This document shows, one piece after another, positions 62,784 through 64,000 of a DNA stretch of 64,000 bases. Numbering within the stretch: the first letter of the stretch is position 1; each line of letters begins with the position of its first letter. The stretch covers positions 62,001 to 126,000 of the forward strand of contig NZ_SNAA01000011.1 of assembly GCF_004358695.1 (NCBI RefSeq), in the 5' to 3' direction. Source of the DNA: Palleronia sediminis. Lineage in GTDB: Bacteria > Pseudomonadota > Alphaproteobacteria > Rhodobacterales > Rhodobacteraceae. Made by a program: the position numbers and the translations under genes. Below the pieces are notes generated by a model that had not been told where the DNA came from, did not search any database, and saw only the letters and a program-made list of their open reading frames with translations.

Positions 62784-64000
62784 ATGGACGACGGCCGCAA
62801 GCGTATCTGGGGGTGGTTCTTTTTCGACTGGGCCAGTCAGCCCTACAACACGCTGCTTATCACCTTTGTCTTCGGCCCCTATGTCGCCTCGGTGATCGGC
62901 GACGGCGCACGCGCGCAGGCCGTCTGGGGCTACGGGATCGCGGGCGCGGGCATCGTGACCGCACTGGCCGCGCCGGTCCTCGGGGCGATCGCCGACCAGA
63001 CGGGGCGGCGGCTGATCTGGATCAAGGGGTTCTCGGTGCTTTATGTGGTCGGGTCGGGGATGCTCTGGTTCGCCGCGCCGGACGATTTCGACCTGATCGC
63101 GACGCTGGCCTTCTTTGCCCTCGGCCTCGTCGGGATGGAGATGGCGACGATCTTCACCAATGCCATGCTGCCGGATCTCGCGCCAAAGGCGCGGATGGGC
63201 GCGGTTTCGGGCAATGGCTGGGCCTTCGGCTATCTCGGCGGGCTCGTCGCGCTCGTGCTGATGCTGCTCTTTTTCGCCGAGGCCGGCGATACCGGGCTGA
63301 CGCTGATCGGGCGCGAGCCCGCGCTGGGCCTCGACCCCGAGGCGCGCGAAGGGACGCGTTTCGTCGGGCCGCTGACGGCGATCTGGTACGCCGTCTTCAT
63401 GGTGCCGTTCTTTCTGTGGGTGCACGAGCCGCGCGATGCCGGCCCCGCGCGCCCCGCGGAGATAGGTGCGGCGCTGAGGGGCCTCGGCCGCACGATCCGC
63501 CGTCTGCCGCAAACGCCGTCGCGCGCGGCATTCCTCGCGGCGTCGCTGTTCTATCGCGACGGGCTGGCGGGGTGCTATGCGCTGGGGGCGATCTTTGCCG
63601 CGGGCGTGCTCGACTGGTCGGTGGTGCAGACCGGCACCTTCGGGCTGATCGCCGTCGTCACCGGCGCGCTCTTTGCATGGCTCGGCGGGCGGGCCGATGC
63701 GCGGTTCGGCCCGAAGCCGGTGATCGTGGCGGGCATCGTGACGCTGCTGTTGGCGGTTCTTGTGGCGATGGGCACCTCGCGCGACGCGGTGCTGGGCGTG
63801 CCGCAGCCCATCGACGCGACCCTGCCCGACCGGGTGTTCCTGCTGGTCGGCGCGGCCATCGGCGCGGCGGGCGGGGCGCTGCAATCGGCGAGCCGCACGA
63901 TGATGGTGCGTCAGGGCGACCCGGCGCGGATGACCGAGTCCTTCGGGCTCTATGCGATGGTCGGCAAGACCACCGCCTTTGTCGCGCCGCTATCCATCGG
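62784..64000 (+). CDS. MFS transporter of the UMF1 (Atg22-like) type, 3' end outside the window
   Basis: The first 405 codons of an inner-membrane carrier are present; the gene runs off the right edge. WGWFFFDWASQPYNTLLITFVFGPYV at the N-terminus is the UMF1/Atg22-type opening, and about ten hydrophobic segments follow. APVLGAIADQTGRRLIWIKGF, between helices 2 and 3, is the MFS D-x2-G-R-R loop. The ATG follows GGAGGGG. Substrate is unknown. Confidence 0.9.
   Translation, partial: MDDGRKRIWGWFFFDWASQPYNTLLITFVFGPYVASVIGDGARAQAVWGYGIAGAGIVTALAAPVLGAIADQTGRRLIWIKGFSVLYVVGSGMLWFAAPDDFDLIATLAFFALGLVGMEMATIFTNAMLPDLAPKARMGAVSGNGWAFGYLGGLVALVLMLLFFAEAGDTGLTLIGREPALGLDPEAREGTRFVGPLTAIWYAVFMVPFFLWVHEPRDAGPARPAEIGAALRGLGRTIRRLPQTPSRAAFLAASLFYRDGLAGCYALGAIFAAGVLDWSVVQTGTFGLIAVVTGALFAWLGGRADARFGPKPVIVAGIVTLLLAVLVAMGTSRDAVLGVPQPIDATLPDRVFLLVGAAIGAAGGALQSASRTMMVRQGDPARMTESFGLYAMVGKTTAFVAPLSI

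Noticed and set aside
1-64000. CRISPR arrays, insertion sequences, prophage genes, rRNA or an integrase
   Set aside because: No regularly spaced repeats, transposase or recombinase motifs, or rRNA sequence were seen on either strand; the only structural RNAs found are tRNA-Lys and the TPP riboswitch.

Overview
The window looks like the chromosome of a high-GC alphaproteobacterium, most likely a member of the Rhodobacterales (marine Rhodobacteraceae / Roseobacter type). This rests on the protein character of the genes (petABC bc1 operon, dapD-dapE block, formyl-glutamate route of histidine degradation, BCCT and peptide-type ABC importers) and on codon use. It is inference: there is no rRNA or other taxonomic marker here.

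Layout. 1-9056 is housekeeping: a LOG-family protein cut by the window edge (-), dapD, a CaCA-type membrane protein, a small GlsB/YeaQ membrane protein, a small unknown gene, dapE, a GNAT acetyltransferase, RNase R, nicotinamidase and a DMT permease. 9274-17445 is a complete histidine utilisation (hut) set of the HutF/HutG type: hutD, hutF (-), hutI-hutH-hutG-hutU (+, each junction overlapping by 4 bases) and the repressor gene hutC (-). 17645-29730 holds a peptide-type ABC importer (two permeases and a double ATPase) overlapping an AstE/AspA-type deacylase, then on the minus strand a LysR regulator, a Rieske oxygenase and its reductase, then a Tat-exported solute-binding protein, a GlcD-type FAD 2-hydroxyacid dehydrogenase and a HisC-like aminotransferase. 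29917-36447 is a five-gene minus-strand operon (aldehyde dehydrogenase, M19-like protein, BCCT transporter and two proteins I cannot assign), with a divergent LysR gene at 36536. tRNA-Lys(UUU) at 37438-37513 closes this accessory stretch.

37607-64000 is again core genome: dapF, mtaB, a GST, petABC with a clear terminator, thiBPQ behind a TPP riboswitch, aroC, a lytic transglycosylase, penicillin-binding protein 1C coupled to an alpha-2-macroglobulin, a hybrid histidine kinase, yaaA, recQ, a YggT protein, a thioesterase and a UMF1-type MFS gene cut by the right edge.

Main idea from the hunt. The 9-base word TAGACATAA occurs in three promoter regions: hutF/hutI (inside a perfect TTATGT-N4-ACATAA palindrome), the ABC importer, and the distant solute-binding protein gene. 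A variant lies in front of hutC. I infer that HutC controls the importer and binding protein as well as the pathway. The genes travelling with them (deacylase, 2-hydroxyacid dehydrogenase, HisC-like aminotransferase, Rieske oxygenase) could together convert acylated, deaminated/reduced or methylated histidine derivatives to histidine, which hutHUIFG then takes to glutamate, formate and ammonia. This funnel is a hypothesis; the hut pathway itself is not in doubt. The operon with two unknown proteins at 29917-36447 is the other candidate for undescribed chemistry, probably on a quaternary amine or related solute.
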